Shown: positions 15,401 through 15,725 of the stretch, in pieces
How the letters are laid out: every line of letters begins with the position of its first letter
Position numbering within the stretch: the first letter of the stretch is position 1
Assembly (NCBI GenBank): GCA_016930475.1
Contig: JAFGGR010000104.1
Location: forward strand, 1-15,725
From: Clostridiales bacterium
GTDB taxonomy: Bacteria > Bacillota > Clostridia > Saccharofermentanales > Saccharofermentanaceae
DNA: 15,725 bases
Direction of reading: 5' to 3'
Made by a program: the position numbers and the translations under genes
The notes under the pieces: model-generated
Database searches by the model: none
Told to the model about the DNA's origin: nothing
What the model saw: only the letters and a program-made list of their open reading frames with translations

Positions 15401-15493
15401 GATTACGACCCGGTATATGAGTTCCTCGCAAAAATGCCTCCGGGAGAAAACATCTACCCGGCCAATCAGTACTATCCGGAAGAAAACGAGTAA
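12446..15493 (+). CDS. Large membrane-anchored extracellular protein with T-P-rich linker, function unknown
   Basis: 1015 aa. A short basic N-terminus (RFSRK) is followed by a single hydrophobic segment at about 8-31, suggesting a signal anchor with the bulk outside the cell. Residues 50-180 are rich in Pro, Thr and Ile, with an imperfect repeat (PAFTIPLATPTP at 144-155, TPSFIIPIATPTP at 165-177). Residues 181-275 look like an Ig-like beta-sandwich (FTNPVSGNRLTAGTSFTLEW). A Thr-Pro/Ser-Pro linker covers 277-312. Then come two or three beta-rich regions (about 318-460, 470-615 and 635-720), a helical segment at 725-850 containing GLPPSLPDF (790-798), and a C-terminal beta domain (870-960). There is no LPXTG motif. 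GAGG stands just before the ATG. It follows the zinc-ribbon gene. I recognise no catalytic motif; adhesion or cell-envelope roles are only guesses. Confidence 0.85.
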   Translation: MARFSRKQILIISAIAVSVALIILLIMFLTTRCVPKLITEMTSTASAVIVDPSDIPGTEPDALVFEDSDVDQKQNLNQLTDPAVLGDPSCPSPITILISDKPGRPGFPIDIITPEVTTIPPEVEPIPETSAPIPEPSVIQPVTPAFTIPLATPTPSIILPILPPTPSFIIPIATPTPLPVTWITFTNPVSGNRLTAGTSFTLEWSVDDIGRTPKFDVQLSEDGGSTYNLLAEDLTETTYTFTLPSTPAEQCIFRIDIYVSSSHLGYGLSPAFSIIAPTPTPTPTPTPSPTPTPTPSPTPTPTPSPSPTPTAIPAPPPVYIPADNAFISSEGNATRWFSIEHDLSNVASTIWQISTQPFSCDTDSLPEIIPGLIATGKMDAGTTEFSVDFASLLSRYEIVDGMKPSEILPNQGSEFEPVPEKVLLPQSRRVLYLRLIALDENENPVATPGSGIQIIYGEPELDLGFQEIAGIPVEKSLIIECPKEPGADYETLTDKGFAVWAPSADYWPLSLDNVPPDSVEIDLQLSSVPFESKSASDFSEPDGLIYHSKATGLVYTTVTRYYHWNFSDFAPSADSIGDSTVRYYLRAVCLVPDGPSGSLRPVISETIPIYYTGDMMVFTVISYDPPDPEPEEVVVESNAPYTYLQRYITTQWPIYKSDQYFEVTRPIQAEEMCFSITNNKTGDFLLPYSLHKQLYPQTTRESYQATLDAMLPVGAWFHLTLTESAWSQLWDDFVELAKQTYSGIQSAYNGIKSEVAVFIADRFTFLGEDARNLIEKAVTKLIDVGLASIGLPPSLPDFEAMAGEGLDYCLKVALAETSAAAGVPIDEIPIEVQNQVTNEVKNRIESLAEMNRINPLNVDFLKPASEAAYRPAYIDVRVYNQHGVSSPTGTLTVSFYPVRAPHYNFYDYVTLPVPSLKPGDETIIRVYLKPDNTDSGTTYKSYYYGEEGDCLLTVRVTFDVPDIHDAAMAQGVSGSDPNRPDVFVFDYDPVYEFLAKMPPGENIYPANQYYPEENE
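13277..13348 (+). repeat. Tandem repeats encoding the Thr-Pro linker
   Basis: Two copies of the 12-mer ACACCCACGCCG (13277-13288, 13289-13300) are followed by two exact 24-base units starting ACACCTTCACCG (13301-13324, 13325-13348). All units are multiples of three and encode Thr-Pro and Ser-Pro pairs, so copy-number change would alter linker length without shifting the frame. Confidence 0.85.
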
Positions 15494-15573
15494 AGTGCTC
15501 AAACGGTGAAAGGATATAATCCCCTGTTAAAAACTGTCCTGTTTTATCGTTAAATAGTCTCGCATTAGTTTTT

Positions 15574-15609
15574 ATTCCTACCTCACTTCCGAATGATAGG
15601 AATTTTTCT
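15574..15609 (+). terminator. Probable intrinsic terminator of the surface-protein operon
   Basis: ATTCCTA (15574-15580) and TAGGAAT (15597-15603) form a 7-bp stem with a 16-base loop, followed directly by a T-run (TTTTCT). The stem is AT-rich and the loop large, so efficiency may be modest. It lies 80 bases after the stop codon and ahead of the tRNA promoter. Confidence 0.5.
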
Positions 15610-15622
15610 AAAATAATGCTAG

Positions 15623-15628
15623 TATAGT
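15623..15628 (+). promoter_or_regulatory. -10 element of the tRNA-Leu promoter
   Basis: TATAGT lies 15 bases upstream of the mature tRNA 5' end, a usual distance for tRNA promoters. A clear -35 is not visible in the AT-rich sequence upstream. Confidence 0.45.
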
Positions 15629-15643
15629 TACTGCTCAACTCAT

Positions 15644-15725
15644 GCGGACGTGGTGGAATTGGCAGACACGCTGGATTTAGGTTCCAGTGCGAGAGCATGC
15701 AGGTTCAAGTCCTGTCGTCCGCACC
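15644..15725 (+). tRNA. tRNA-Leu, anticodon UAG (last base outside the window)
   Basis: The acceptor arms GCGGACG (15644-15650) and CGTCCGC (15716-15722) pair perfectly. The anticodon stem is CTGGA/TCCAG (15671-15675, 15683-15687) around the loop TTTAGGT, giving anticodon TAG at 15678-15680. A long class II variable arm follows, as expected for leucine. The T-loop is TTCAAGT. Discriminator A and CC end the window, so a 3' CCA is probably encoded with its final A at the next base. This tRNA reads CUA and probably other CUN codons. Confidence 0.96.

Overview
The window looks like a chromosomal segment of a carbohydrate-degrading Bacillota bacterium, probably of class Clostridia. The grounds are near-balanced base composition, strong GGAGG-type ribosome binding sites, a Gram-positive galactan-utilisation operon with lipoprotein components, a Gram-positive HelD, a DUF4003-type protein and a large T-P-T-P-rich surface protein. 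The genus cannot be read from the sequence. The taxonomic placement is an inference.

Region 1 (1-7750, minus strand) is a galactan (pectin side-chain) utilisation operon. In transcription order it contains a surface-anchored GH53 endo-beta-1,4-galactanase with an Ig-like domain and a probable C-terminal carbohydrate-binding domain; a LacI-family regulator; a sugar-binding lipoprotein; MalF-like and MalG-like permeases; and a GH35 beta-galactosidase cut off by the left edge of the window. The expected scheme is that galactan is cut at the cell surface, the oligosaccharides are captured and imported by the ABC transporter, and they are hydrolysed to galactose inside the cell. No ABC ATPase is encoded here, so a shared MsmX-type ATPase elsewhere is implied. 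A near-consensus promoter (TTGACA, 17 bp, TACTAT) precedes the galactanase, with a 16-bp palindromic LacI-type operator at the predicted transcription start. A second, weaker operator-like site lies before the binding-protein gene.

The 321-bp stretch 7579-7899 carries no gene. It holds the galactanase leader, a 13-bp palindrome, the operator, the promoter, a cluster of extra GCGCAAC half-sites and a possible terminator for the neighbouring gene.

Region 2 (7900-10868) has a class I SAM-dependent methyltransferase (minus) and a HelD-type superfamily 1 helicase (plus), divergently transcribed. The 284-bp space between them holds two extended -10 promoters, a 9-bp inverted repeat with a 33-bp spacer, and a hairpin in the helD leader.

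Region 3 (10958-15725) has a DUF4003-like protein (minus). Divergent from it is a pair made of a 69-aa degenerate zinc-ribbon protein and a 1015-aa membrane-anchored extracellular protein with a T-P-rich linker and no recognised function. A terminator and a tRNA-Leu (anticodon UAG) follow; the tRNA runs to the last base of the window. The least explained part is this pair. The clearest regulatory structure is the operator and half-site cluster upstream of the galactanase.
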